In this document: positions 46,832 through 57,375 of the stretch, piece after piece
Layout of the letters: each line of letters opens with the position of its first letter
How positions within the stretch are numbered: position 1 is the first letter of the stretch
Assembly (NCBI GenBank): GCA_016800925.1
Contig: JABCPU010000083.1
Coordinates: forward strand, 143,162-207,161
Source of the DNA: Suillus spraguei
Lineage: Eukaryota; Basidiomycota; Agaricomycetes; Boletales; Suillaceae
Direction of reading: 5' to 3'
DNA length: 64,000 nucleotides
Made by a program: the position numbers and the translations under genes
The notes under the pieces: generated by a model
Seen by the model: the letters and a program-made list of their open reading frames with translations, nothing else
Told to the model about the DNA's origin: nothing
Databases searched by the model: none

Positions 46832-49184
46832 ATGGAAAAAACAGACACCCAAGAAAGCACAGCAGTCACCTTCGAATGGACCCTTCGTGGTCTCAAGAAT
46901 ATATTCGAATCGAGGTAATCGCATCGAAATGTCCCCAGCTACTGCTGACCAGAATTGTAGCAAAGGTGAATCGAAGTCGAAAGTTACCAAGTCTGTGAGA
47001 TTCGGACATGGGCGCTGGCAGGTATGCGTCACACTACTGCTGTATTACCTCCTCAGCAAGCTTCATCGACTCACACCGCTATACAGATTCTTTTCTATGC
47101 GAACTCTGGGACGGAGGGTGGAGGATTTGTGAGCTTGTATCTCTCCTGTGAAGTATGCCCCTTTTCTCCTTGTACTACGAACTCGTTATTCACGTTGTTA
47201 TCTCTAGCCCACCGCTGAAGAAAAAGATAATGCGGTGGACGGGAAGTACGCCTTTTGGAGGCTTCGACCTACTTCGGCTGCATCACTGACCTCGAATGCA
47301 TAGGTGGGTACGAGAGGGCGTCTACAAATTCAATTTCGAACTTCGAAGGTCAGACTTTACGCATTTATGGTTCGCCTGCAGCTTATCCTTATCTACCATA
47401 GTCTCGGAAAGACTGCATTATTCAACATCAAAGAAGCCCACAATCATTCGTTCTCGTCAAAGGTATATTATTCTGTTAACTTTTCTTTTTGATCCACGCT
47501 TAGTTGGCCCACACAGACAGCAAATTGGGGATGGTGCGTGCGTCTCGTTATCCACGAGATATCTTAGCACATCTTTGTACAGGGCTCAGTTTGCACGACG
47601 AGATCATGTTTATTATCATTCAAACGCCGTCAAAGATCAGGATGCTTTCCTCATCATCTGCACTATCACGTCGTCTCCGGCCGTCCCTGTGCAACCACCA
47701 TCAGCGCCAGCTCAGCTTGTACCGAAGGATTTCCTGGAACGCGTAGGGTCACTGCTTGATGACCCACTATATTCCGACGTCGAGTTCGTCCTCCCTCGCC
47801 GAGGCAGGTCCAAACGTTTTAGGTGTATCTACGCCAACAAAAAGATATTGCAAAGAGCAGATTACTTTCAGACTAGTAAGGCTAGCTGGATCAGTACAGT
47901 GCATGACACTCACACTTCCGCTGTCCTTAGTGTTCAGCTCAGGATTCTTCGAGGCTTCTTCAGACCATGGCCAATACGATACTGATGATGGCGACGGCGC
48001 TTCAGACGACACCTATCTTGGCCGTCAGTATGATGATTCGGATGACGAAGACGATGATCTTGCGACACAAATACTTGATGAACCAAGTTTTGACGGCACT
48101 ATAGAATCGCAGATCGAAGAAGACGCTGGACCTTCTGTACCAGTTGCAAGTACCAACAGTGCCGAGCCAAATGTCCATTCCGTAGAGGATGATGCACAAA
48201 TGCCAAGTGGCCCGGAAGACGGTCAAATGCGGAATGTTCAACCCAAGTTGTCCCACCCGTCGTCCCCAAGGAGTAATGATGTAGCCCTTGACACGGATGC
48301 ACACAATGGAGTAAAACCTTCACCACCTGTCGAAGAGAAGGAGGTTGCGGGACCCAAGAAAATGCGTGTCTTCATTCGGGACGTCGCATATGCAACTTAC
48401 AAGGCTGTTCTCTACTACGTGAGCGTGATTTGGAATATATTTGGTACAATCATGACTTATGCCTTACAGATTTATACCGATGTCATTGTTTTCGCCCCTA
48501 TATCCTCATCGTTCATCTCAACGGCTCGAAAGAGGTCGCCGACAGTAGTGTCAACAGCGCAAGCCCCGTCTGATAGTCAGTCTAATTTGTTCGACGTTCC
48601 AAAAGCAGGGTACTCGACAGAAACTCCCACCTCAAGGCGAGAGTGGATCCGAAAGTGGCAACAAGCCCATCCAGGGCGACCGTCACCTTGTTCCGCAAAG
48701 GCTGTTTATCGATTAGCAGACAGTGAGTCAATCACATGCCTTCCTGATCGTTTTTGTAATCGCAACGATAGAACTTGGCCTCCTTGATTTGAAGGAGCGT
48801 GCATACCAGGTAGCTCATACTCCCATACGAATGTAATTCATGCTGACGCACACGATACAGCACATTCAGAAGTCGTTCACCGTCGACAATATTCCATACG
48901 AGGTGTTTTCTCCATTCTCTGCGACCTTTTCGGACATCCGCAAGGTTCAAGTTAATTTCTTTCTCGAGCACTGGGGAGATATCCGTTCTTCAGACGCGAT
49001 GCGCAGTGTATGGCAGCAAATTCGTATAGGAAGACATCCTGGATTCGAGGAAGGTATGTGCTTGGACTATCAATTTTCACGACATCAGGTGACGTGTCAT
49101 CTAGTATGGCCCTTGATTGCACAACATCTGGAGTTTAACCCGAAGATGGGAGGAACAAGTGACGCGGAACCAATTGAGGGTTAG
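46832..49184 (+). CDS. MATH-BTB domain protein (Agaricomycete type)
   Basis: BTB proteins with an N-terminal MATH-like domain are often CUL3 ubiquitin-ligase adaptors; that role is inference here. The ATG at 46832 starts a MATH-like part (TFEWTLRGLKNIFES, VRFGHGRWQILFYANSG, WVREGVYKFNFELRS, LGKTALFNIKEAHNHSF) over at least seven exons. The BTB part starts at LLDDPLYSDVEFVLPRR and RADYFQTMFSSGFFE. About 140 residues of acidic, low-complexity sequence then interrupt the fold before RDVAYATYKAVLYYIYTDV and VFAPISSSFI. The end is BACK-like (VYRLADKLGLLDLKERAYQH, VDNIPYEVFSPFSATFSD, HPGFEEVWPLIAQHLEF), with the stop at 49182-49184. The intron at 48419-48469 is 51 nt and free of stops. All junctions checked keep the frame. 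Confidence 0.83.
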
Positions 49185-49696
49185 GCATAGGAGTAAGCTT
49201 GTGTTGTTGCAAGGACATCATGTATATATGTTTTTGGTATATTTAATGACACCTTCATCTGGTTTTGACAGCGAGTCAGCTTTACAGCTGAAACAATTGA
49301 TAGTGCCCGTTTTTTTTATCGCCGAGGCAGAAAGCTCGATGATCAGACACGGGGGAAGGTGAAATAAACTTGCGCAACGTTCAATGAATTAGAAGTGAAC
49401 GAAATCCTGGAGCTCGGTGTATTATGGTACCGTGGTTCTAGATAGTCGGATGTATTCGATCATGCGCCATTCAGTCATCACTCAACAGAGGTCAGACTGC
49501 CATAATCTGTGACTTCTGTTCCAGACACACTGACCGTTCCATCATGATCACTGCCTCCCTCATCTTCATCGTCTTGTGGCTTTCCGGTAACCGTAGACAT
49601 GCTAGTACTGAACTGGAGGGCTCTTGAGCTTGGGCCAGAAAACAGCGCTGTTACTCCAGTACCTTGATGTGTGTAGATCCTTGAGTGAGAACGAAA
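49185..49696. other. Intergenic between convergent genes
   Basis: No gene seen. Confidence 0.5.
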
Positions 49697-50972
49697 CTAT
49701 GAACGGGGTGACGAATCACCATTGAGGGGCGAGCCAAATGAACGGCTGGCAATGGATGTCTGTGATGCGGGGTTTGGCGTGTTCGTAGACCGTCTCGGTG
49801 TCCCAGGACGTGAAGCAGTGGACGCTGAGTCACGCCGGAGCACGTCGCCAACGGATCGTCGCCCATGCGTGGTTTCATTGTAGTGGGTAGGACGAGGATG
49901 TGCAATGTCACTTGGGCGCTGAACTCCGAAAGAAGGACGTCTCCTATCTTCTGCCCCAGAAGATCGTGAACCCTGTGAAACATCGGCAGGAACAAAGAGC
50001 TGCTGATCTTCATGATCACTATGAGAATTGTGGAGGCCAGCGCCTGACGGGCCGTCCGCTGTCTGCGACGGAATGCGGTGGAGAAGTCCAAAACTATTAA
50101 AAATAGTGTCAGTCCAATGATCCGCTTGAATGATATATATAAACAAACCCAAAAACACATCCCAATAGTCCTTCGCCACCCCAATGGCGATTAGGCACTA
50201 GTACGACCTCTCTGAGATTACTGAGAAGTAGCGGGTTAGAGAAATGCAAGACAAAATCTACAGCATCAGGACATACTCAAAGTCATATGAATAAACATAA
50301 ACTCGCAACGGCTTATCAACATGCTGCGAATACAAAATGTTCAGTGGCCCAAAATAGCACGAGATCAAAATAATGTCATACAGCTTCCACGACATCGTAA
50401 AAATCGTTCTCCGCGGTCAATATGCCGCCGGACCATCCTATTATCCAGTCGCCATAGGGAACAAGACCAGCACTTTCTGCTGGACTTCCTTCTAGAACTC
50501 AAGAACATGCCAAACATTATTCGTCGCATTCTCGAATTCACACATCCGCATGCTCAAACCCAACAAGGAAGGTTGAGGGGAATTCTCAACATCATCTTGT
50601 GGGATAGACGCTTGTTGTGCCAAAGCCCAGCCACGCGATGGAACAATTGGTACAACTAAGTTTGATCACACCGTTAACGTCATAAGCGTATCCTCTGAGA
50701 CTGAACTCACCCCGAGTCGTGCGCGTTTTACTGCTCCAGACTAAAAGATTAAGCGTTTTCTCCTCATGTTCTTCCACTATCCTTTCGAGTTCTGTAGCGT
50801 CTATGTCGCTCTCAGCGTAGAAAGCATCACTGCCATCAAAGCCAACGATGAAGTCGAAGAATGGCTCTATGGACGTCTGCGAAGCTGGGGATGAAGCAGT
50901 GACTCGTAAGACATGCAAGGCATGGGATTTCTGCGCCTGTGTTGCAGATGTCGAGGATTGCCCTGCTCCCAT
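49697..50972 (-). CDS. GRH1: Golgi reassembly stacking protein (GRASP/GRH1), one-base frame break
   Basis: GRASP proteins tether Golgi or early secretory membranes through two PDZ-like domains. The Met at 50972 begins MGAGQSS, whose Gly-2 fits N-myristoylation. PDZ1 carries FFDFIVGFDG and NLLVWSSKTRTTR. PDZ2 carries LLGLSMRMCEFENATNNVWH, AESAGLVPYGDWIIGWSGG, KPLRVYVYSYDFDNLREVVL and the family-typical PNRHWGGEGLLGCVFGFG with LLHRIP. A Ser/Pro-rich tail follows, stop at 49697. Exons are joined by short gt/ag introns. Within PDZ2, after HVLEF, the frame meets TAG (50492-50494 on the plus strand); adding one C gives the expected LEGSPAESAG, so a single lost base explains it. Everything downstream is well conserved, which argues against old decay. 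Confidence 0.87.
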
Positions 50973-51229
50973 AGAGTCCACGGAGAGGCTTTGAGTCTTA
51001 CATCAGTAGCAACCGGGTTCGAGACAGTAGCACTAGATAGGTTGTTTGTCGTTGTTTACATTTAACCCTCCTTGAACCCTTACCCAAATTTTCTTTGCAA
51101 AGCGCGAGTCGCGTTAATTCGGGGTGTCGATACTATTTCGTCGACTGACTCCATGCGGCATGCGGTGAGCCAATGCGTTTGTTTTGTAATCTATGGTCTG
51201 AGCTGATATTTATCTGAGACAGCTAACTT
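50973..51229. promoter_or_regulatory. Shared upstream region of divergent GRASP and PPR genes
   Basis: Only 257 bp separate the two start codons, so the promoters must overlap or be shared. No specific motif was assigned. Confidence 0.5.
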
Positions 51230-53611
51230 ATGTTACTTTGTCGCCGTTTACTTCCTCGAGTACACACCCCGATCCGTGTTTACGCGCAACAATCAATTGG
51301 CAGCCAGATCCATGGCAAAGCTATATCTCGCTCGAGACTTGCCAATGTCACCGTGCATAATGCCTTGTCGGAGACTGTGGACTTGGCGCCTATGCTTCAC
51401 TGTACTTCCCGTGTTGAGAAAGAGTTGTTGGAAAGAATTGCGTGCATTTCAACATGGTTACCTTCACAGGTGCCGAAGAAGTCTGCACAGGTGGAGAAAA
51501 CGGTGGAAGCTCTACCCGACCCTTTTGCAGCCTATGCGGAGCTGCGAGCACAGGACAGAACGCTGGCCGCGTCTTTACCGCTTCCCATTCTCGTCGCTCT
51601 CTCTGAAAAGGCCACAAAGCATGGACTATCGACTATCGTGGATGGTATTGTTACAGACTTACTGGACGGGATTATCACCACCTCAAACCGTCAGCTCCGA
51701 GTCGCTACGGCGTTGCTGTCAGCGACTCACCATGATCAGCCCATTCTTGACAAGCAAAAAATTCACACCCTCCTCATCCTCCTTTGTCAGCTCGACGCGC
51801 TTTCTGAATTGAGCTCCGCAAATATATCTGCACTAGTCAAGTGTGTTGTCGACAACCCCGGCATAGATCCGTACGATACAAAGACCATGGACATCCTCTT
51901 CCCTATCTTCCACCAGTCCCTTACGAACAAATTCGCTCCAAAAGGTGCAAAGTCTATGTCCTATCGCCCTCCGGGTGATGTTTTCATAGCTTTTGGCCTG
52001 ATTCATAAGTTAATCATATTCGACCGAGACAGACACGCGCTCCAACTCTTCCAGACCCTCACCGAAACCTGCCATATCCCAGTAGAAGCCTTCACAGGAG
52101 TGTATCATACGTCTGCAAAGGACAACAATTTTTCCTTTGTCGTCAGGTCAACATTGGTCAGAGCCTGTCTCCACTGGGGCTGGTACCATCGTGCACTTGA
52201 CATCGTGGTCTCTGCAATCCGGACTCACGTCACCGCTGATATTGCACTCACCGAACTGGCGCTCAGCACGCTACACCTTGCTCTTCACAACGCATCTACC
52301 AATCATTTCAAGCATTGTACATGGCTTATATGTCATCTCATCAATTCCGCCGGCAGTGTTATTGTCCCAGATAGTATGGTTCGCCTATTTTACGACAAAG
52401 CCATGCACTTGCAAGATGGTCCATCCGCAGAGATTCTCTACAAGAATACACAATCCCCGAGAGTCATTCGGAGGGCGAAGTACCCTCTTCCACGAGGATA
52501 TTCATTGACGTGGCTCATGAACCATCTTACGATCACTAGCCACAACGTACACCTGGCTCGAACATTAGCCAAGCAAGTTATCGACGAGATGGAGCCAATA
52601 CCAGTGCAAGACAGGGCTCATTTCATTACCCTTGCTGCATCCCATGGTTTCTCTTCCTCCGCACGCACTTTGTGGGAGCGTTATTCCGTCGGAAAGGATC
52701 GCGAAGCAGTCCTCGGAAACGCTTCCTTGATGCTTCGCATGGTCAGCGTCTTTTCCAAGCTCATATATCGCACCAAGGCCGAGATAGAGGAGCCGACGTC
52801 AAGTCAAGATGAGGCTAGTCTTTCGACGCTCAATGAGCGACAGAAGCTGTTGGAGCACTTGCTCCAGTTTGCCGAACTGGTTGTTGGCGCTTTTCGCATG
52901 TCGAAAAGTCCTTTAGAGGAAACGTCTCATTATGATCTGAGCTCATTGGCTCGTGCTTACATTGCGCTCGGGCGTGTTTCCGAAGGTTTGGACATGCTCA
53001 AAGTTCTACTTCGGCGCTACGAAATTCCAGACCTCTACGATATTAACATTGCACTATCCGCCATGGCTGAGCTTCATCCGAAGAAAGCGGTGGGCATCTT
53101 GAAAAAGATGGTTGCACGAGGCATACACCCTGATGCAGTGACGTTTGGAACCATCATTCATCATTCAATCCTTCATGGCGAGATGAGGCTCGCTGGCTAC
53201 TTGATTGGTCGTGCCAAAGAGCTTGGTTGCGAGGAGCTATCAGCCAAAACCACCTCTTCGCTTATAAGGGCGAGTGTCAACGCGGACGGGGCTCCCAAGT
53301 CGGTTTTGAAGGAGAATCTACGGCGCGCCTGGGAGATTATTCAATCAGGGGACGTCTCGAGCGTCGTGCACACGCCTAACACCGGGAAATATTGTATTTT
53401 CGCATCACTCCGCCTTGATGACCCCGTGATGGCGTTCAAGTTCTGGGAAATGCTGGTGAAGGAGAAGACTGAATGGGGGGACAGAAAACAAGTGTTTCAA
53501 CGACGGCTTATTGCCGATATGATCCAACGACATTGCCAAGAAGGTGCGTTGAGTCGGAGTCGTGGTCGACAAATGCTTGCTCAGTTGAGGGAGAGGAGGG
53601 TGCTGTTGTAA
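51230..53611 (+). CDS. Mitochondrial pentatricopeptide-repeat-like protein, intronless
   Basis: A single uninterrupted frame of 793 codons, which is unusual beside intron-rich neighbours. The N-terminus (MLLCRRLLPRVHTPIRVYAQ) is basic, has no acidic residue and fits mitochondrial import. The rest is paired helices. The clearest 35-residue PPR-like repeat is at about residues 605-640 (DINIALSAMAELHPKKAVGI, KKMVARGIHPDAVTFGTII), with neighbours before it (LARAYIALGRVSEGLDMLKV) and after it (HGEMRLAGYLIGRAKELG). PPR proteins bind organelle RNA; a role in mitochondrial RNA processing or translation is inferred from the fold only. The exact fungal family was not identified. The first in-frame Met was taken as the start. 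Confidence 0.78.
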   Translation: MLLCRRLLPRVHTPIRVYAQQSIGSQIHGKAISRSRLANVTVHNALSETVDLAPMLHCTSRVEKELLERIACISTWLPSQVPKKSAQVEKTVEALPDPFAAYAELRAQDRTLAASLPLPILVALSEKATKHGLSTIVDGIVTDLLDGIITTSNRQLRVATALLSATHHDQPILDKQKIHTLLILLCQLDALSELSSANISALVKCVVDNPGIDPYDTKTMDILFPIFHQSLTNKFAPKGAKSMSYRPPGDVFIAFGLIHKLIIFDRDRHALQLFQTLTETCHIPVEAFTGVYHTSAKDNNFSFVVRSTLVRACLHWGWYHRALDIVVSAIRTHVTADIALTELALSTLHLALHNASTNHFKHCTWLICHLINSAGSVIVPDSMVRLFYDKAMHLQDGPSAEILYKNTQSPRVIRRAKYPLPRGYSLTWLMNHLTITSHNVHLARTLAKQVIDEMEPIPVQDRAHFITLAASHGFSSSARTLWERYSVGKDREAVLGNASLMLRMVSVFSKLIYRTKAEIEEPTSSQDEASLSTLNERQKLLEHLLQFAELVVGAFRMSKSPLEETSHYDLSSLARAYIALGRVSEGLDMLKVLLRRYEIPDLYDINIALSAMAELHPKKAVGILKKMVARGIHPDAVTFGTIIHHSILHGEMRLAGYLIGRAKELGCEELSAKTTSSLIRASVNADGAPKSVLKENLRRAWEIIQSGDVSSVVHTPNTGKYCIFASLRLDDPVMAFKFWEMLVKEKTEWGDRKQVFQRRLIADMIQRHCQEGALSRSRGRQMLAQLRERRVLL

Positions 53612-54019
53612 ATCGTCATGCAGATTGCAAATTGTAGACATATACTATTCACCCTATACATAATGACAACGAGGAGGTGAAATTGCGAGTAGCTTAGTAC
53701 GACGGAATGACTATCTTCCTCTGCATATCACTGAGTGCCACGCAACTAGAACACATAGGAGCATAATGAGTATTTGCGTGGGTGGTGCGGGTGGGGCGGG
53801 CCGATGAATGCATGATGTGTGTACTATGTGCGCTCGCCGGAGAAGCTTTGACTATGTAATTGTGTGAGGCGTACGGCCTATAATATCTACATCCAAGAAA
53901 AGGACACCAGAATTACCAACCAACCACTCATCGAATTGCCGTGGCTACGGGCCAGAACTTATTCGTCTCCGCCGGTTCCGTCTCCACCAACACCTCTCAC
54001 TGGAACTTCACTGTCACGC
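53612..54019. other. Intergenic
   Basis: No gene supported; contains the presumed promoter of the Zn2Cys6 regulator. Confidence 0.45.
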
Positions 54020-56928
54020 ATGCCTGCTGTGCGAGCAAAAAACGACGCTAAATCTGTCTCGCCTACATCGTGCGACGCAAGTCCAAATGAATCTACAACC
54101 ACCGAAAACAGCAGAAGCCAGAGAAAGTGCGTCCGAGTCCTCATAAAGACCGATGTTTCTCCGTTCAGCTTGAACGCCCCCTTCTCATTCTACTACCTCC
54201 ATTCCGTCTAACCCGATTCATATATCCTTCGTAGCCGGCTTGAGCCTGTTCAAGTACTATCGGTTCAAATACCAAGCTTGTCATGTCATTTTTTTCTGCC
54301 TTGATATAAGATTCAATGTTCTGACTTCAAATCCTTTCATTCAACAGGCGGCAATCTCAGAGTATGTTTTAGCGCTCATTTCTCCAAGTTTGATCGAGAT
54401 TGAGTTTTTCCTTCGCTTCTTTCGACCAGGCTGTGATGCTTGTAGAGCCAGAAAGGTTCGATGCGTCCGGGAGAACTTAGAAGATCCAAAGCAGTCATGC
54501 AAGCACTGCATAGCCCTTGGAATACCCTGCACTTACGACTACCGACCAAAAAAGAGAGGACCTCCCAATTTGTAAGTCATCCGCCAGGGACACTCTTCCC
54601 TGATACCAATGCTAGATCCTCAGATATCTCCGTCGTTTACAAGAGGCTGCCGCTGCCGCTGTTGCATCTCAATCTGAACAGACTAATCAAACAAATGATG
54701 TCACTGCCTCAATATCACCTGTTTCTGCTCACCAATCCCTTGCTAGCCCAATACATTCAAGTTTATCCCCATTGCAGCAGCACATACAGCCCCCTTCACT
54801 GGAACCTATTTTGACCCCCATCCAGACGTCCGCTGCCATTATCTCCCCATCTCGATACCCTATCGCTGCCGACTCATACCACAATCATTACTCTCCTGTT
54901 AATACAATTCTCCCGACATCTACCAGTGGCGCCCTACTCCCTCAGAAGACAGACGACAATCAATCATATTCCTTTTCCGAGTCATATGGCGGATTTCCCG
55001 CATATAATTGGTCTTATAAACATCAGCAACCCTTCCCGGTTCTACTCCCGAGTGTCATACCCCCACTTTCATATTATTACCGGCCTCACCGCTTAGAAGA
55101 TATCGCTCCCCGGGATAGTATTTCACTCATTATTGCTCTTTTCTTTGATTTTGTGTATCCGCTAACACCATGTATCCATAAGCCATCCTTCATGGCGGAC
55201 CTACACACCAAGAGAGAAGAACGCGACCCGCTATTTTTTGCTCTTGTCATGTCCACGGTAGCATCAACCTTGGTGCAGGTACCACGATCTTATGTACCCA
55301 TGGAGCGCTCTGTTGTGCGAAAGCTTGCACAGAGGTGTTATGAAGCCAGCCGACATATCACTACTGCAGCTTACGACCCTCCCATGTCTACGCATGTTGT
55401 TATCCGATACTTGTGCGTAGTCCGGCTAGTTTTCATGACCACCTCCATTCATTATTTTCAGCGACTGTATCTACCATTTTTGCGAAGGCAATGATGCCGC
55501 GCAACATGCGGCCTTTGGCGAAGCAGCTCACATTGCCGTTACTCTACGCATGCACGAGGAGTCCTCCTACGAGGGACTTGACCCCATTGAATGCGAGGTC
55601 AGACGGCGAACATTCTGGTTACTTTTTGATGGTACGTTCGGCATTGTCTCGTTCCGTGTCGTTCATCAATGCAAAAACATCATGTTTGACTACGCACAAC
55701 ATAAAATTTGACCTTGGGATCTGCAGCTGACAAGTCAATGTCGATTCTCTTGGGGCGGCCCATATGTCTTCGTGACGAAGATTGCACTGTTCATTTTCCG
55801 AAGGAACTCGATGACGAGTAGTAGGTCACTTCACTTTTCGCCTGAGATTTAACTAAGCTTATCATTTGTGTCACTTCTCCTTTGAGCATCATTCACAGTG
55901 CATACCTGCCTCAGCCGCGTGGCAAGACAGCCCTGGTCTCGGGATTAAACTACATCTCCAGGATTTTTGCACTTCTTGGTGAAATATTAGTTCGTATCAG
56001 AGTCGATAAGCGGTCACCTCCACAGGGTCAATTTGCAACGGCGAGACTGGAAGAGGTTCAATCGTTACACTCGCGCATTATGGGGGCCCTCGTGCACACA
56101 CCAGAGCCCCTGAGGTTGAAGCAAACGTGCCGGCAAAGCCGCCTTCCAGCAGAGTGTGGTGGCGCTGGGTTCAGACAAGCCACGTTCGCGGAGGTCAAGG
56201 ACTTCTTCGAAAACCCTAAAGCTTCACGTGCAAACGCCCTTAACCCGTTCCTTGTCATGCAAGCGAATCTTTACGTGACTCAAGTGAGTTGTCATCATAA
56301 AATGATACTGTTTTAAATCCCGTTAACTTTGTTGATCAAGCAACTCGTTCGATTTGTGGTGGAGCAATATCGTGATGAATTGATTATGGCTTTGCAGGGT
56401 AATATTGATGAACACCAGGTCGCCGAGGATAGGGAAGCGGTCGCAAGCGACCTGCTCAATATTCTTCACAGGCAAGAATTTCCCTCATTTGACACGGTGC
56501 TGTTAAAATTCTTCCGCAGTATCCCTATCCAGTCAATCGCCACCAATGGCCCTTCACTGGTGAGAAACCTCCGTGTTAACTTTTGAACTTATCAGGTGAC
56601 ATCACTGCGCCACCCAGGTGCACAAAGTGCGATTTGTCGCATCCACCTTGCTAGACGCTGTCCGTAAGGTGGAGACCGCTCCGGCTTCGGCTGCGCGTGC
56701 CCATGCTTTCCTGTGTGCGTTTCGCGCGGTTATCGCCATATCGCCATCTCCCTGACATGCTTCTTAGGGGACTTCCTATCTATCCTGTCTGAAATCGAGA
56801 GAAATTATCTGTGAGTTGCGGCCATCAGATTTCCTACGTGTGAAGTCTGTGAAGCTCATTACTATACCAGTCTTGATGACGATCGCGACGGCACATCGAG
56901 TGGCGACGGTGGTATTTCCATGATCTAG
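54020..56928 (+). CDS. Zn2Cys6 transcription factor with fungal-specific (xylanolytic-type) domain
   Basis: The ATG at 54020 (MPAVRAKND) opens exon 54020-54126. A 14-nt exon (54348-54361) then supplies the basic lead RQSQ just before the zinc cluster CDACRARKVRC, with CKHCIALGIPC in the exon from 54430. A linker (KKRGPPNLYLRRLQEAAAAV) follows, then a Gln/Ser/Pro-rich stretch. The middle homology domain contains FDFVYPLTPCIHKPSFM, LAQRCYEASRHI, HAAFGEAAHIAVTLRMHEES, CEVRRRTFWLLFDADKSMSI and LLGRPICLRDEDCTV. It ends ILSEIERNYLLDDDRDG, stop 56926-56928. It binds CGG-type sites and acts in the nucleus by family; the regulon is unknown. No metabolic gene cluster surrounds it. Exon junctions near the cluster are phase-exact. 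Confidence 0.87.
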
Positions 56929-57375
56929 TGCTTTTTCAAAATCGGTACTACGTACTTCCTCTGTTACTCTTGTATTATACATTTTCCTTGGGTTGCTGTA
57001 TCATGTCGCTGGACTCATCTATTCATATATACCAGTGTTCTTTCTAAACTTATCGATATTCGATATTCATTCAGTCAAACCGTGTCAGCTCTCTCCCAAG
57101 CCATCTTTAGTATTAGAATTTTATCTGCCGCATTCGTTATTGGCATACGGGTGTCAATGGTCTATCTTAACACTCGACCTGAAATATCAATATCACGGTG
57201 TTTTTTTAATTGAAGCTTGTATTTTGGTTGGACGCTTGAGAACAGTGCCTGACGTGACCCTGTGACATCATGTGACTCACACAGTAGTTTTGGCCAAACT
57301 GTTGAGTGGTCAGCTTGTTTATTTATGCCCGTCATTCAGGCGTTGACCACTTATTAGTTGTTGTGCTAATTCGTC
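56929..57375. other. Intergenic
   Basis: No gene supported; presumed promoter of AOS1 at its right end. Confidence 0.45.

Noticed and set aside
51276..51812. 178-codon plus-strand frame
   Set aside because: Overlaps the PPR gene in another frame and has no family resemblance.
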